A stretch of DNA of 64,000 nt from Chlorogloeopsis fritschii PCC 6912 (GCF_000317285.1 NZ_AJLN01000097.1:1-64000); one strand, 5' to 3'. Numbered from the stretch's first letter, positions 34,338-45,109 are shown. The notes: a model not told the origin generated them from the sequence alone. A program made the numbers and translations.

Positions 34338-37300
34338 ATGATCGCAACAATTACTAACCTCCCTAGTCAATACGAACCCTTTACCACTGAAGCAAAGTGG
34401 CAAAAATTTTGGGAAGAAAACCAGATTTACAAAGCAGATCCAAACAAAGGCGGTAAACCCTATTGCATAGTCATTCCACCGCCCAACGTCACTGGCAGTT
34501 TGCACATGGGACACGCCTTTGACAATAGCCTGATTGACGTTTTAGTGCGCTACCACCGGATGAAAGGGCGCAATGCTCTTTATCTGCCAGGAACCGATCA
34601 TGCCAGCATCGCTGTACACACTGTTCTAGAAAAGCAACTCAAAGCAGAAGGCAAAACTCGCTACGAATTGGGGCGCGACAAGTTTCTAGAACGTGCTTGG
34701 CAGTGGAAAGAAGAATCTAAGGGGACAATTGTCGGACAGTTGCGACGTTTAGGCGTTTCTGTAGACTGGACGCGGGAACGTTTTACTCTGGATGAGGGTT
34801 TATCTAAAGCTGTTTCGGAAGCTTTTAACCGTCTCTACGAAGAGGAGTTGATTTATCGCGGAAAATATTTAGTAAACTGGTGTCCAGAGTCACAATCGGC
34901 AGTTTCAGATTTAGAGGTGGAAGCCAAAGAGGTGAATGGTAATCTCTGGCACTTCCGCTATCCGCTTACGGATGGTTCGGGTAATGTGGAAGTGGCTACA
35001 ACCCGTCCGGAAACGATGCTAGGCGATACAGCAGTGGCAGTAAATCCCAGTGATGAACGCTACAAGAATTTGATTGGGAAAACAGTCACCCTGCCAATTA
35101 TGAATCGGGAAATTCCCATTATTGGCGATGAGTTGGTTGATCCCACTTTCGGAACGGGTTGCGTGAAGGTGACGCCTGCTCACGATCCAAATGATTTTGA
35201 AATGGGTCAACGGCATAATCTGCCGTTTATCAATATTATGAATAAGGACGGCACGCTGAATGAGAATGCCGGGGAATTTCAAGGACAAGACCGTTTTGTA
35301 GCTAGAAAGAATGTTGTTGCTCGCCTTGAAGCTGATGGCTTTTTGGTGAAGGTGGAAGATTATAAGCACACAGTTCCCTATAGCGATCGCGGTAAAGTTC
35401 CCGTTGAACCTCTGCTGTCAACGCAGTGGTTTGTCAAAATTCGCCCGATGGCTGATCGATGCCTGGAATTTCTTGAGCAGAAGAATTCTCCCCGGTTTGT
35501 GCCTCAACGCTGGACGAAGGTTTATCGTGATTGGTTGGTGAAACTGAAGGATTGGTGTATCTCCCGCCAACTTTGGTGGGGACATCAAATTCCTGCTTGG
35601 TACGCAGTAAGCGAAACGGGTGGTGAAATTACTGATAATACGCCGTTTGTAGTGGCACGCAATCAAGCTGAGGCTGAGGAAAAGTTAAAGTCTCAATTTG
35701 GTGAAGGAGTCAAGATAGAACGAGATCCAGATGTTTTGGATACTTGGTTTTCTTCTGGATTGTGGCCTTTTTCGACTTTGGGCTGGCCTGAACAAACGCA
35801 AGATTTAGCAACATATTACCCCACCAGCACTTTGGTCACAGGTTTTGACATTATCTTTTTCTGGGTTGCCAGAATGACGATGATGGCAGGACATTTTACT
35901 GGACAAATGCCATTCGAGGATGTTTACATTCATGGTTTGGTGTTGGATGAGAATGGCAAGAAGATGTCTAAATCCGCTGGTAATGGCATCGATCCATTGT
36001 TGTTGATGGATAAATATGGCACAGATGCTTTGCGGTATACCCTGATTAAAGAGGTAGTCGGTGCTGGTCAAGATATACGGTTGGACTACAATCGCAAATC
36101 AGATGAATCGCCATCGGTAGAAGCGTCTCGTAACTTTGCTAACAAGCTTTGGAATGCGGCGCGGTTTGTGATGATGAATTTGGATGGGCAAACTCCGCAA
36201 CAATTGGGAGAACCATCCGCTACAGAATTAAGCGATCGCTGGATTCTCTCTCGTTATAACCAAGTTGTCCAACAAACCAATAATTACATGGACAATTACG
36301 GATTGGGGGAAGCAGCAAAGGGTTTGTATGATTTTATTTGGGGTGATTTTTGTGACTGGTATATTGAACTGGTTAAATCTCGGCTGCAAAAAGACGCCGA
36401 TCCGGCTTCTCGGCGCGTAGCTCAACAAACACTGGCATACGTTTTGGAAGGGATTTTAAAACTACTCAATCCCTTTATGCCTCACATCACCGAAGAAATT
36501 TGGCATACTCTCACTCAACAAGCCGCAGACTCTAAGCAAAGTTTGTCTTTACAACCCTATCCAGAAGCGAAAACAAATTTAATAGATTCGGCTTTGGAAG
36601 AGGAGTTTGAACTGCTGATTAATACAATCCGCACAATTCGCAACTTGCGAGCTGAGGCGGATGTGAAGCCAGGTGTGAAAGTAACTGTGAATTTGCAAAG
36701 TGATAGCGAACAAGAACGGCAAATTCTCACTGCTGGGCAGTCTTATATTAAAGATTTGGCAAAGGTTGAGAATTTAACGATCGCGGCTAGTGAGCAACAG
36801 CAACAAACATCTACCAATCAAACATCTCGGATTGGTTGGGCAAAAATAGCAGCCATAATCGGAGCTATTTACTTGTTCAGAATTGGGCTGGCGATCGCCG
36901 ACGCCATTGATGATATTCCCTTGATCGGAACTTTCTTTAAAATAGTCGGTCTTGGTTATACAATGTGGTTTATTGCCCGCTATTTGCTGTCTACTGAAGC
37001 TAGACAAAAGTTCTTTGCAAAGGTGATCCAAACAACTAATGACAAGAGTCTGCCCCAGGTAGAATCACAACAACCACAAGAACCGGAAAAAGCGATTGCT
37101 GGAGTTGTGGGTACTATACAAGTTGTACTTCCTCTGGCTGGAGTAGTAGATATTGAGGCACTACGCACCAAGCTAGAGAAAAGCCTTAACAAAGTAGAAG
37201 CAGAAGTAAATTCTCTGAGTGCGAGGTTAAGCAATTCTAGTTTCGTGGATAAAGCACCAGCACAAGTTGTACAAGGAGCGCGGGATGCTTTAGCAGAAGC

Positions 37301-37349
37301 CCAAAAACAAGCGGAGATTTTGCGCGATCGCCTGCGTCAGTTAGCATAA
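34338..37349 (+). CDS. valS: Valyl-tRNA synthetase with CAAD membrane-anchor insertion
   Basis: A 1003-residue class I aminoacyl-tRNA synthetase that charges tRNA-Val. It has the HIGH box as HMGH at about 56-59 in [13 protein letters not shown], an editing domain, and KMSKS at 542-546. The end carries the usual coiled-coil arm. Between the anticodon-binding region and that arm, at about residues 817-917, lies an extra hydrophobic segment ([17 protein letters not shown] and [16 protein letters not shown]) matching the CAAD domain that cyanobacteria append to some synthetases and that anchors Anabaena ValRS to thylakoid membranes. All catalytic motifs are intact. Confidence 0.95.
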   Translation: MIATITNLPSQYEPFTTEAKWQKFWEENQIYKADPNKGGKPYCIVIPPPNVTGSLHMGHAFDNSLIDVLVRYHRMKGRNALYLPGTDHASIAVHTVLEKQLKAEGKTRYELGRDKFLERAWQWKEESKGTIVGQLRRLGVSVDWTRERFTLDEGLSKAVSEAFNRLYEEELIYRGKYLVNWCPESQSAVSDLEVEAKEVNGNLWHFRYPLTDGSGNVEVATTRPETMLGDTAVAVNPSDERYKNLIGKTVTLPIMNREIPIIGDELVDPTFGTGCVKVTPAHDPNDFEMGQRHNLPFINIMNKDGTLNENAGEFQGQDRFVARKNVVARLEADGFLVKVEDYKHTVPYSDRGKVPVEPLLSTQWFVKIRPMADRCLEFLEQKNSPRFVPQRWTKVYRDWLVKLKDWCISRQLWWGHQIPAWYAVSETGGEITDNTPFVVARNQAEAEEKLKSQFGEGVKIERDPDVLDTWFSSGLWPFSTLGWPEQTQDLATYYPTSTLVTGFDIIFFWVARMTMMAGHFTGQMPFEDVYIHGLVLDENGKKMSKSAGNGIDPLLLMDKYGTDALRYTLIKEVVGAGQDIRLDYNRKSDESPSVEASRNFANKLWNAARFVMMNLDGQTPQQLGEPSATELSDRWILSRYNQVVQQTNNYMDNYGLGEAAKGLYDFIWGDFCDWYIELVKSRLQKDADPASRRVAQQTLAYVLEGILKLLNPFMPHITEEIWHTLTQQAADSKQSLSLQPYPEAKTNLIDSALEEEFELLINTIRTIRNLRAEADVKPGVKVTVNLQSDSEQERQILTAGQSYIKDLAKVENLTIAASEQQQQTSTNQTSRIGWAKIAAIIGAIYLFRIGLAIADAIDDIPLIGTFFKIVGLGYTMWFIARYLLSTEARQKFFAKVIQTTNDKSLPQVESQQPQEPEKAIAGVVGTIQVVLPLAGVVDIEALRTKLEKSLNKVEAEVNSLSARLSNSSFVDKAPAQVVQGARDALAEAQKQAEILRDRLRQLA

Positions 37350-37397
37350 CTTTAAGTATCCAATTCTTGTAGAGCCGCAACCAACAAAACAAAGGTC

Positions 37398-37841
37398 ATG
37401 CTATATCTAGCCCAGGTTCATAAAAATGAATTTTTAGATCAACTTCAGTTGCGGTTGTTGGCACGGCAGGAAGCTGAACATATATGGGCAATCATCCCAG
37501 AAGAAGCTTTTATTCTTCTGGGAACGAGCAAAAATCTGGCTGAGAAATTGCTCGTTTTAGTCGAGCTTTCTCCTACGGGTGACATTGAAAAGCTCGAAGA
37601 AGCCACAAACTGGGTGCTGGAGATGGTAAAAACTTACCTTACTACTGGCATCACTCCTGAATTTTTGCGCCAAGAAACAGAGCGAGCAGAACAATGGCGA
37701 CAAAACCTGACTTTGCAAACTCAAGACTTGGCGCGTCGCAGTTTGGAATTGGAAGCTCGTCGAGAACAAATTCAAGCCTTAGAAGAAAGTCTCAAACGAG
37801 AGAAAAACGGTACTAATAAAAGTGATAGTACTGGCTGTTAG
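37398..37841 (+). CDS. conserved cyanobacterial hypothetical protein, coiled-coil C-terminus
   Basis: A 147-residue protein of unknown role. The first half is globular (YLAQVHKNEFLDQLQLRLL and a short hydrophobic EEAFILLG segment); the second (about 90-140) is a long charged helix with heptad spacing, probably a coiled coil. It lies 48 bp after valS on the same strand, possibly cotranscribed, and converges on the UbiB-type gene 15 bp downstream. Confidence 0.65.
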   Translation: MLYLAQVHKNEFLDQLQLRLLARQEAEHIWAIIPEEAFILLGTSKNLAEKLLVLVELSPTGDIEKLEEATNWVLEMVKTYLTTGITPEFLRQETERAEQWRQNLTLQTQDLARRSLELEARREQIQALEESLKREKNGTNKSDSTGC

Positions 37842-37855
37842 CTCTTAATTACTTG

Positions 37856-39886
37856 CTACACTTTTGCAGGCAAAGAAATTCTCGGCGGTTGTTCTAACCT
37901 AGTATCTTCACTTTTTCCCAGTTCCTCTGCTGTCAATAACTCCCGAATTAATCTAGTAACTGCTTTTTGTGCCAACTGAGTAGCAATTTGTTGTCCTAAA
38001 CGTTGTACACCTGGATTTACTAACATTTGGGCAACTTGCGGCGCTAGCTGCACCGGATCAAAGCCACGAGTTTCACGGAGAATATTCAAAATTCTCTTAA
38101 TATGCTCCAAGGTTTGCTGTTGCTCGCCTGTAGCGGCAGGAGTTTCGTTGATTGCTGTGACGCCAACTCGTTCCCGCAGTAAATAGGTAAAGTTGTGCAA
38201 AATATTTTTACCCAAAGCTTCCGCACTTTTGACAACTTCATCCAATAAGCGATCGCGAATGAAAGCGCCACGTTCAGAAGATAGAAAATCTACTGCTTGA
38301 TTCAAGACTAAATTTAAGTCATAGTCTTGATTGCTACGGGCATTCCGTAACAAATTTTCTAAGCGATTCCAGCGGAAACTTCCTTCTTTAAAAAGTAAAT
38401 CTCGTAGTGATGCTCTTAATTCAGGTGAGGGATCTGTTAACAACCTTTTAGCAACATAAGGATAAGCTTCACTCAAGACTTTAAAGTTGGGATCTATATA
38501 AATAGCAATACCTTCCAGCGTTACTAAAGAACGAATAATCAAAGCATAGTAAGGAGGCACGCGGAAAGGATACTCATACATCAAAGCCGATAGTTCATCA
38601 GTAATGCTTTTAATATTTAACTCGGCTACACTAGCTCCCTGAGCATTAGCAAATACTTTCGCAAATGCTGGAATAATCGGTGTTAAATCTGTATCTGGCG
38701 ATAAAAAATCTAACTTGACATAATCTTGTGCCAAACCTTCAAAGTCGCGGTTAACGACGTGGACAATGGCTTCAATTAAACCATAGCGCTGTGGCGGTTT
38801 AATTTCACTCATCATGCCAAAGTCTAGATATGCCAATTTGCCATCGGTGGTGGCTAACAAATTACCGGGATGGGGATCGGCGTGGAAAAATCCATGTTCA
38901 AGCAATTGTCGCAACGAACACTGTACTCCCACCTCGATTAAATATCGGGCATCAATACCTTGAGCGCGGATTTTTTCTGGCTCAGTTAATTTCGTACCGT
39001 TAATCCACTCCATCGTCAAAACGCGACGATTAGTATATTCCCAGTAAATTTTCGGTACGTAAATGTCCTTAATGTGACCATATAGCTGATAAAAGCGCTC
39101 GGCGTTTTCTCCCTCGTGAATGTAATCCATCTCTTCAAAGATGCGATCGCCTAATTCATCAAGGATGCCAACCAAGTCACTGCGGATGCGTTTAAAGTTT
39201 TTCTGTGCCCATCCTGCTAATCGACGGAGGATATATAAATCAATAGCGATGCGTTCTCGCAAGTCGGGACGTTGAACTTTGACAGCAACTTCTTCACCAG
39301 TTTTAAGTTTTCCTTTATAAACTTGCCCTAAGGAAGCCGCAGCAATCGGTTCTGGCGACAAATCGGCATATACTTCTTGGGGAGGTGCGCCTAATTCTTC
39401 TTCTATAAACTGATAAGCTATCTCGTTAGCAAAGGGGGGCAATTTATCTTGCAGCTGAGTTAGCTCCTCCAGATACACTGGTGGAACTAAATCAGGTCTG
39501 GTAGATAAAGCTTGACCGATTTTAATATAAGCTGGGCCTAGCCTCGTCAGTAATTCTCGCAGTTGAATTGCTCGGCGGGAATCATTTTTAACGACAATTC
39601 CCCGTTTGCTATCCCACCATATACCCAACGCGAAGCGAATCGTTGGTGTCAAAACTGCGATAATGCGTTGCAAAACTTGCAGAGGACGGCTTTGATAATA
39701 AGACTTGATCGCCAGAGGATCATAATGCAATGCCGCTTCCGGTTCAGTTTTGGCGATCGCTAGCGATTGATGTGTTTCGGCTTCCTCCAGCGCTGATAAA
39801 TTCACAACAGAAACTATTGCAGTATCTTCTGTTACTGCTTCAGGAGCTACTTGCAGGGAAGTAGGGGAAGATGTCTTTACATTCAT
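37856..39886 (-). CDS. AarF/ABC1/UbiB family atypical kinase
   Basis: A 676-residue UbiB-family protein. It has the KxGQ-type motif (YIKIGQALSTRPDLVP), the alanine-rich nucleotide loop AAASLGQVYKG, the EEVAVKVQRP lysine, the FFHADPHPGNLL catalytic loop and the AYLDFGMM metal-binding motif, so ATP binding is expected. Family members support quinone synthesis or lipid handling and in cyanobacteria/plastids affect prenyl-lipid metabolism. The C-terminal 200 residues are helical and end without a clear membrane anchor. The start at 39886 is preferred to an ATG 45 bp upstream. Monocistronic. Confidence 0.88.
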   Translation of the reverse strand: MNVKTSSPTSLQVAPEAVTEDTAIVSVVNLSALEEAETHQSLAIAKTEPEAALHYDPLAIKSYYQSRPLQVLQRIIAVLTPTIRFALGIWWDSKRGIVVKNDSRRAIQLRELLTRLGPAYIKIGQALSTRPDLVPPVYLEELTQLQDKLPPFANEIAYQFIEEELGAPPQEVYADLSPEPIAAASLGQVYKGKLKTGEEVAVKVQRPDLRERIAIDLYILRRLAGWAQKNFKRIRSDLVGILDELGDRIFEEMDYIHEGENAERFYQLYGHIKDIYVPKIYWEYTNRRVLTMEWINGTKLTEPEKIRAQGIDARYLIEVGVQCSLRQLLEHGFFHADPHPGNLLATTDGKLAYLDFGMMSEIKPPQRYGLIEAIVHVVNRDFEGLAQDYVKLDFLSPDTDLTPIIPAFAKVFANAQGASVAELNIKSITDELSALMYEYPFRVPPYYALIIRSLVTLEGIAIYIDPNFKVLSEAYPYVAKRLLTDPSPELRASLRDLLFKEGSFRWNRLENLLRNARSNQDYDLNLVLNQAVDFLSSERGAFIRDRLLDEVVKSAEALGKNILHNFTYLLRERVGVTAINETPAATGEQQQTLEHIKRILNILRETRGFDPVQLAPQVAQMLVNPGVQRLGQQIATQLAQKAVTRLIRELLTAEELGKSEDTRLEQPPRISLPAKV

Positions 39887-40251
39887 GAACTTACCACCGC
39901 ATCGGAGTCGAACTGTTAAGTATTGTAACAATATGTTGAGAACTTGGGTTCTCGATCAAGGCATAAATCTAGTAATAGATGCAATTTTGATTTACATCTA
40001 CTACCTACGATAATTTATCGCTCACTACGCGATCGCCATTAAGAAAGTCTATCGCCCTCATCTAACTAGATAAAAGTCACATTAAACTAGGTTTGGTACA
40101 CCCAAATGGGCGTGCTAGTTCAGGGGTAACCGAGTAGCTTGCAAAAGCTCAAAAGCTAGATAAAAAAGGGATTTTTGACTTTGGCTAAGTCATACCATTA
40201 TCCCTGAAATTGGAAGTAGCCGGCGTCTACCCTCACGGAGAATTTAGCTTG
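39887..40251. other. divergent intergenic region between the UbiB-type gene and recN
   Basis: 365 bp that should contain both promoters. There is a short GGTTTGGTACACCCAAATGGGCG segment and an AGCTTGCAAAAGCTCAAAAGCTAG inverted/direct repeat near 40137-40160. I looked for a tRNA or small RNA and cannot support one. Confidence 0.4.
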
Positions 40252-42006
40252 ATGTTGTCTCTGTTGCGAATCGAAAATTTTGCCCTGATTGACAAGCTGG
40301 AACTGGAGTTTGGCTCTGGACTAAATGTGTTGACAGGTGAAACTGGCGCGGGCAAGTCAATTATTTTAGACGCCATTGATGCGGCATTAGGAGGTAAAGT
40401 CTCTAGTCGAGCCATCCGCACTGGCAGCAGTAGGGCAATGGTAGAAGCAACTTTCACCTCTAATTCTGCTTTAGCTGCTTGGTTAACCGAACAGGAAATC
40501 GACTTAATCGATGATAACTCAGTAATTGCCAGTCGAGAAATTACATTATCCTCCGGAAAAGCTCGTAGTCGCTCGCGGGTGAATGGAGTATTGGTAAATC
40601 AGCAGTTAATGGCGGGATTACGCGATCGCTTAGTGGAAATTACCGCCCAAGGACAAACTGTTTTGGTGGGACAATCTGCCCAAATCCGCGACTGGCTGGA
40701 TTTGTATGGTGGGGAATCGATGTTGCAACAGCGACATTTTGTTGCCAATATCTACAATGCTTACCAACAAGCCCACCAATTACTAGAAAAACGCCGCACA
40801 TCAGAACGGGAGCGCCTGCAACAACTGGATTTGCTGACATATCAAGTTAAAGAACTGGGAGATGCCAGCCTGAGTGAAGCCGATGAATTAGAGCAACTCC
40901 AGCAAGAGCAGCAACGCCTGAACCATGTCGTCGAACTGCAACAGATGAGTTACAAAATTTACCAAGCGTTGTACCAGAGCGATGGCGAAACTCCAACTGC
41001 GGTAGACTTGCTGGGAGACAGTGAAGCGACTCTAACCGACATGGCGGAATATGATGCCCAGCTGCAAGTGCTATTGGACTTGGTAAGGGATGCTCAAGCA
41101 ACTGTGACAGAGGTAGCAAGACAAATTAATACCTATGGAGAAAGCTTAGAAGCAGATCCCCTGCGATTGGAGGAAGTAGAAGAACGGATTCGGGAATTAA
41201 AGCAAATTTGTCGTAAATATGGCCCCACCTTGAGTGAGGCGATCGCATATTATCAGCGCATCCAAGCAGAATTAGCCGAACTTAACGACAGCGAACAATC
41301 AATAGAAAGTTTGGAATTGCAAGAACGAGAGTGTTGGGAAAAGCTCACTCAAGCTTGTAACAAGTTAACGCAGTTACGTCGCACTGCTGCTGTTGAATTA
41401 GAAGCGGAACTACTCAAGGAACTCAAACCCTTGGCGATGGAGAAAGTGCAGTTTCAAGTCGAAATTGTGCCGACATCCCCAACCAGCGCCGGAGCAGACA
41501 AAATTACATTTATGTTTAGCCCCAACCCCGGAGAACCGCTCCAACCTTTATCGGAAATTGCCTCTGGTGGGGAAATGAGCCGTTTTTTGCTAGCTCTAAA
41601 AGCTTGTTTTTCCCAAGCAGACGCGACGGGAACCCTGGTATTTGATGAAATTGATGTCGGTGTTTCTGGAAGAGTAGCACAAGCGATCGCTGAAAAATTA
41701 CATCAGTTAAGTCAAAGTCATCAAGTATTGTGTGTTACCCACCAACCCTTAGTTGCAGCAATGGCAGACCGTCATTTCCGCGTGGATAAGCAAGTAGTTA
41801 ATCAAGTTAAAGGCAAAAAAGAACACAACGGTTATAGCGAAGAGCGTACAGTCGTCCGTGTTATAACCCTAGATAACTTAACCAAACGTCGAGAAGAACT
41901 GGCACAATTGGCAGGAGGCAAATCAGCACAAGAAGCGATCGCCTTTGCAGAGTCTTTGTTAATGCAGGCAGCAAATCATCGACGCAGTGGTTCTGGGCAT
42001 GATTGA
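40252..42006 (+). CDS. recN: DNA repair protein RecN
   Basis: A 584-residue SMC-like ATPase of double-strand-break repair. The head halves are at both ends: LLRIENFALIDKLELEF and Walker A GETGAGKS at the N-terminus, then IASGGEMSRFLLALK signature, FDEIDVGVSGRVA Walker B and CVTHQPLVAA at the C-terminus, with a long coiled coil rich in Glu/Gln between. Length normal. The start MLSLLRIEN at 40252 is chosen over a TTG frame start at 40210. Downstream lies gene debris. Confidence 0.95.
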   Translation: MLSLLRIENFALIDKLELEFGSGLNVLTGETGAGKSIILDAIDAALGGKVSSRAIRTGSSRAMVEATFTSNSALAAWLTEQEIDLIDDNSVIASREITLSSGKARSRSRVNGVLVNQQLMAGLRDRLVEITAQGQTVLVGQSAQIRDWLDLYGGESMLQQRHFVANIYNAYQQAHQLLEKRRTSERERLQQLDLLTYQVKELGDASLSEADELEQLQQEQQRLNHVVELQQMSYKIYQALYQSDGETPTAVDLLGDSEATLTDMAEYDAQLQVLLDLVRDAQATVTEVARQINTYGESLEADPLRLEEVEERIRELKQICRKYGPTLSEAIAYYQRIQAELAELNDSEQSIESLELQERECWEKLTQACNKLTQLRRTAAVELEAELLKELKPLAMEKVQFQVEIVPTSPTSAGADKITFMFSPNPGEPLQPLSEIASGGEMSRFLLALKACFSQADATGTLVFDEIDVGVSGRVAQAIAEKLHQLSQSHQVLCVTHQPLVAAMADRHFRVDKQVVNQVKGKKEHNGYSEERTVVRVITLDNLTKRREELAQLAGGKSAQEAIAFAESLLMQAANHRRSGSGHD

Positions 42007-42049
42007 AGTTAAGGAGAATAGCTATGGTTTGCGTTTCTAAACCAAAGGT

Positions 42050-42195
42050 ATCATGTACCTTTTTTGACTCGCGTCACGTAAATTGTGCCACCATTCCAAT
42101 CTATTTCCAGCGCAGAGATGCCACCTCTGCCACTCGCAATCCGTGACGGTAGATCAACCAAATTAAGGTTGAGTCTCGATGAGTATGACTACCCT
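42050..42195 (-). pseudogene. tyrosine recombinase (integrase) fragment
   Basis: Reading the minus strand gives HRDSTLIWLIYRHGLRVAEV and then ASLRWK before a stop, and a +1 frame continues as IDWNGGTIYVTRVKKGT. This is the box-I region of phage-type integrases, including the catalytic Arg of RHGLR (codons at about 42131-42148). Upstream and downstream parts (His-x-x-Arg box, Tyr) are missing. A frameshift and both truncations show it is dead. Confidence 0.75.
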
Positions 42196-42886
42196 TGGAT
42201 TTTTTAATATCTGGTAGTTGAATGCTAAAGGATGGCGGTTATCAATAGGTGATAAGGCTTGGTATTGCCCTTTAGAAAAAGCATTAGAGGTTCTAAATCT
42301 CTTTAAATAGCGATCGCACTAACTCATATTTCGATTCTGCAATGCCAAAAATATTACTTGGCTTCAAATCATAGTTGCGATGTCAAAACACTAACATTTC
42401 CATTTTCTCGCCAATTGTTCCACAAACTCCCCATGTTCAGGCGAACTTAATCCCAACTGCAACACCTCTAATACCCGCGCCATCTGATTATTTAATAATG
42501 CCTCTAAACACTTGAGGGCGAATGATGCCATCCCCATCAGCTAGGAGTGCTTGATACTCTCCTTCTACCAAACTAAACCAATCCAGTTGATTTTCAAACG
42601 ATAGTCATGAGTTTTTGAATGGGGCTGACGAGGCAGATGAGCCGTCATGGCGGCATTCTCAATCTTTTGGTTCTATCTTAGAACAGGAAGTCAGATGTGG
42701 TGGAATCTCAAATCAAGTTGGCTGAGGATAGTCAAAATTAAAAATTAGCACAAATAAAACTTAACTAATTTCCAGAGCTAGCAACCATGCAATGGCTAGT
42801 TACTGAACAGATTACAAGTCAGACTCCCACGAGCAATTCTACACCCATAATTATTGGTGTATCCCCTCGATATTCAGCAAGGCTAA
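42196..42886. other. gene-debris region around the Uma2 relic
   Basis: Apart from the Uma2 fragment (42391-42620), the sequence from 42196 to 42390 and from 42621 to 42886 holds no intact gene. A short minus-strand frame ending near 42293 (SKYELVRSLFKEI) could be another C-terminal scrap but is too short to name. Confidence 0.45.
42391..42620 (-). pseudogene. Uma2 family (DUF820) endonuclease fragment
   Basis: The minus strand encodes LDWFSLVEGEYQALLADGDG then IIRPQVF, and after a frameshift CLEALLNNQMARVLEVLQ then LGLSSPEHGEFVEQLARKW and a stop at 42391. This is the C-terminal end of Uma2-type PD-(D/E)xK proteins, which are very abundant in filamentous cyanobacteria. The N-terminal catalytic part is absent. 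Decayed remnant. Confidence 0.75.
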
Positions 42887-43465
42887 TCAGTCAGGGAAAG
42901 CCAAACCAGTCAGTGGATCGCGGATATACAACCCTAGTGTGAGACTGCGCATCACTTCATCCCAAACAGGTGTTAGCTGCTCTGCTTGATCTACCCAAAA
43001 ATCGAATGTAATCAAGCACTGAATATTCGATCCCAAACCAATGCAAGTCCGCGAAAAAGCTTCCCGTGGTTCTGCTTGGGTGTCGATAAACTTAATCTCT
43101 GTCCACACAATCCTGGCAGTTTGACGCTTGACAGTAAAGATTTCTCCCTTTTCAATGACATTGCGATCGTCGTCTTCTACCACTTTCTTCAAAGTGGCTT
43201 TGAGCGGAAACTGGCTCCAGTCATTGGGTGGCAGACGATTGAAAGACACTTCTAGACAGCAATCATCTTTCGGCGGTTTTTTGTCGAGGAACTTGAACGA
43301 TTTTTCTTGGGGCTTCAAAATCCAATTCTGAGGAACATTAAAGCGAACAGCCCCCCGATCGCCGACAAAAATTTTGTAGCCTGGTGGAGCTTCCCAGTGA
43401 TGATCGGGTTTGAGTTCAAGCGTTTCTTTAATCCATTGGAGATTGCTTTTCTTACGCTTTGCCAT
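42887..43465 (-). CDS. conserved hypothetical protein, 192 aa
   Basis: A soluble protein starting MAKRKKSNLQWIKETLEL. The body alternates strands and aromatic residues: VRFNVPQNWILKP, then CCLEVSFNRLPP, and a C-terminal VWDEVMRSLTLGLYIRDP helix. The VPQNW and VWDEVMRSL pieces resemble, in pattern only, surface or secretion-linked proteins with a PsbP-like fold; this is a weak impression. No signal peptide or membrane segment. It lies 84 bp downstream of the epimerase gene on the minus strand. Function unknown. Confidence 0.65.
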   Translation of the reverse strand: MAKRKKSNLQWIKETLELKPDHHWEAPPGYKIFVGDRGAVRFNVPQNWILKPQEKSFKFLDKKPPKDDCCLEVSFNRLPPNDWSQFPLKATLKKVVEDDDRNVIEKGEIFTVKRQTARIVWTEIKFIDTQAEPREAFSRTCIGLGSNIQCLITFDFWVDQAEQLTPVWDEVMRSLTLGLYIRDPLTGLAFPD

Positions 43466-43549
43466 AGTGTGTTTTGCAAATCAGCTGCTTTGCGATCGCC
43501 CACTTTGTCAATAGTATCAAATTCCTCATGGGGTGCATTGTCGCTGGTG

Positions 43550-44539
43550 TCAAGTTTCTGTGTTTTTCAGCCATTGCCGTATATATTCCATTCCTTCTTC
43601 TAGAGTTACCTTTGGCTTATAACCTAACTGACTTTGTGCTTTTTGGATTGAATAAGCGTGGGGGCTAGTGGAAAAATCTACAGCGGCGGGAAAAATTACG
43701 GGTTCTTGACCCAAAAATTTCATTCTTAACCACTCCAACCGAATCAAAACCTTGACTATCGGTGCTGGTAGCGAGGAGGGTGCAGGCACGTTTCCAACTT
43801 CAGCCAAACGTGTATAGTATTCTTTCCAAGAAGTTTCTTGCCCATCGGAAATATTGAAAGCTTCTCCATATGCTTCCTTTTCTATAGCGAGAAAAATCCC
43901 ATCTATTAAATTGTCTATGTATACGTGGTTCATTACTCCCCGCCCAGCATCAGGCATCACAAATCGTTTTTGGCGCATTAGTTTCAGAGGGCGGATTACC
44001 CAAGGGTTGCTTCTTGGCCCATAAACAGCCGTCGGTCTAATGATAATTACACCAAAATTCGGTGGTGCGTTTAGCTTCAATATTTCTTGTTCACTTTCTA
44101 TTTTTGTTAGAGAGTAAGGATTATCCTCACTCCGGAATGGCCCTTCTTCTGTAATTTTATTGGCGTAGGTAAAGCCATAGACTATGACGCTAGAGAGGTG
44201 AATAAAAGTCTTGACACCAGCATTTATGGCTGCTCTTGCGATGTTGAGGGTGCCACCAACATTAACTTTACGAAACTCCTCTAGGGAGCCTCCTTCTTTG
44301 ACGAGGGCGGCTGTATGCAGAACAATATCTGCTCCTTGACAAGCCTGTTGTGCCACAATCGGATCGCAAACGCTACCAACAATTACTTCTGCACCTAGAC
44401 TCTGCGCTATTGTTGCGTTAGTAGGATCGTTTTCTATTCCTTTAACGTGCATTCCTTGGGCGATCGCTAATTCTGTAGTACGCAAGCCAATAAATCCACC
44501 TATCCCTGTAATTAGAATAGTTTTATTTTTGAGGTTCAT
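43550..44539 (-). CDS. NAD-dependent epimerase/dehydratase (extended SDR)
   Basis: A 329-residue extended short-chain dehydrogenase. It has the Rossmann motif TGIGGFIG near the N-terminus, HLSSVIVYG with the catalytic Ser, and YSLTK with the Tyr/Lys pair, then RPTAVYGPR. It probably acts on a nucleotide sugar or a sterol-like/hydroxyl substrate. It is the nearest same-strand gene downstream of hglB (570 bp). In Anabaena an epimerase (HgdA) is needed for correct heterocyst glycolipid composition, so a glycolipid role is possible but unproven. The start MNLKNKTILIT at 44539 is preferred to one 54 bp upstream. Confidence 0.85.
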   Translation of the reverse strand: MNLKNKTILITGIGGFIGLRTTELAIAQGMHVKGIENDPTNATIAQSLGAEVIVGSVCDPIVAQQACQGADIVLHTAALVKEGGSLEEFRKVNVGGTLNIARAAINAGVKTFIHLSSVIVYGFTYANKITEEGPFRSEDNPYSLTKIESEQEILKLNAPPNFGVIIIRPTAVYGPRSNPWVIRPLKLMRQKRFVMPDAGRGVMNHVYIDNLIDGIFLAIEKEAYGEAFNISDGQETSWKEYYTRLAEVGNVPAPSSLPAPIVKVLIRLEWLRMKFLGQEPVIFPAAVDFSTSPHAYSIQKAQSQLGYKPKVTLEEGMEYIRQWLKNTET

Positions 44540-45109
44540 AAATCTAGATACTCTTGGTGACAACAGAGAATATTTGTTCTTAATCTCACACACAAATATT
44601 CCAGAAGTTAATTTACAAATAGTTTGAGTTTTATGGTTTGAGCAGCTGAGATAAGCAAGCTCTCATCCGAAGTGGTAATCTCAATGCCCCCACGCCCATG
44701 TTAAAGAGAGCTTATCATTTCTGAAATCTGTCAAGCGACATAGATTTTAGATTAGTTTTTGAATACCCTAGTTACCAGGTTGAACCTGGTAACTAGAACT
44801 AGAGCCTCTGGCTCTTATAGAAAATGGTGCATATTTGCCATTAATTGAGTTTGCATTGATAAGTATTTGAACGAACCTAAATTTCTAATTCAGCAAGCAG
44901 GATTTTTTAATAGGATATTTACCTATCAAAAAAGTTTTTTCTAATTAAATGAGTATAAACACTTGAGTATGAATATACAAATTATCAGTTTTGTTGCCAT
45001 AAATTAGATCCCCCCAGCAATCCTGCCTAACAAAGATGCATAGGGGGATCGTAAGATACAAAAATAGTTATGACACTTTTTAGTTTGGAACTAAATTGTG
45101 TAGTCTGTA
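44540..45109. repeat. intergenic region downstream of hglB with palindromic elements
   Basis: 570 bp without a gene. At 44770-44794 lies a CGTTACCAGGTT-family palindrome (AGTTACCAGG...CCTGGTAACT) followed at 44801-44815 by AGAGCCTCTGGCTCT. At 45008-45050 an imperfect hairpin pairs GATCCCCC with GGGGGATC over a 27-base loop; it is the best terminator candidate for the hgl operon, about 60 bp after hglB. Confidence 0.65.

Noticed and set aside
40080-40180. tRNA-like folding upstream of recN
   Set aside because: I could not fit a cloverleaf with the invariant T-loop and anticodon positions.
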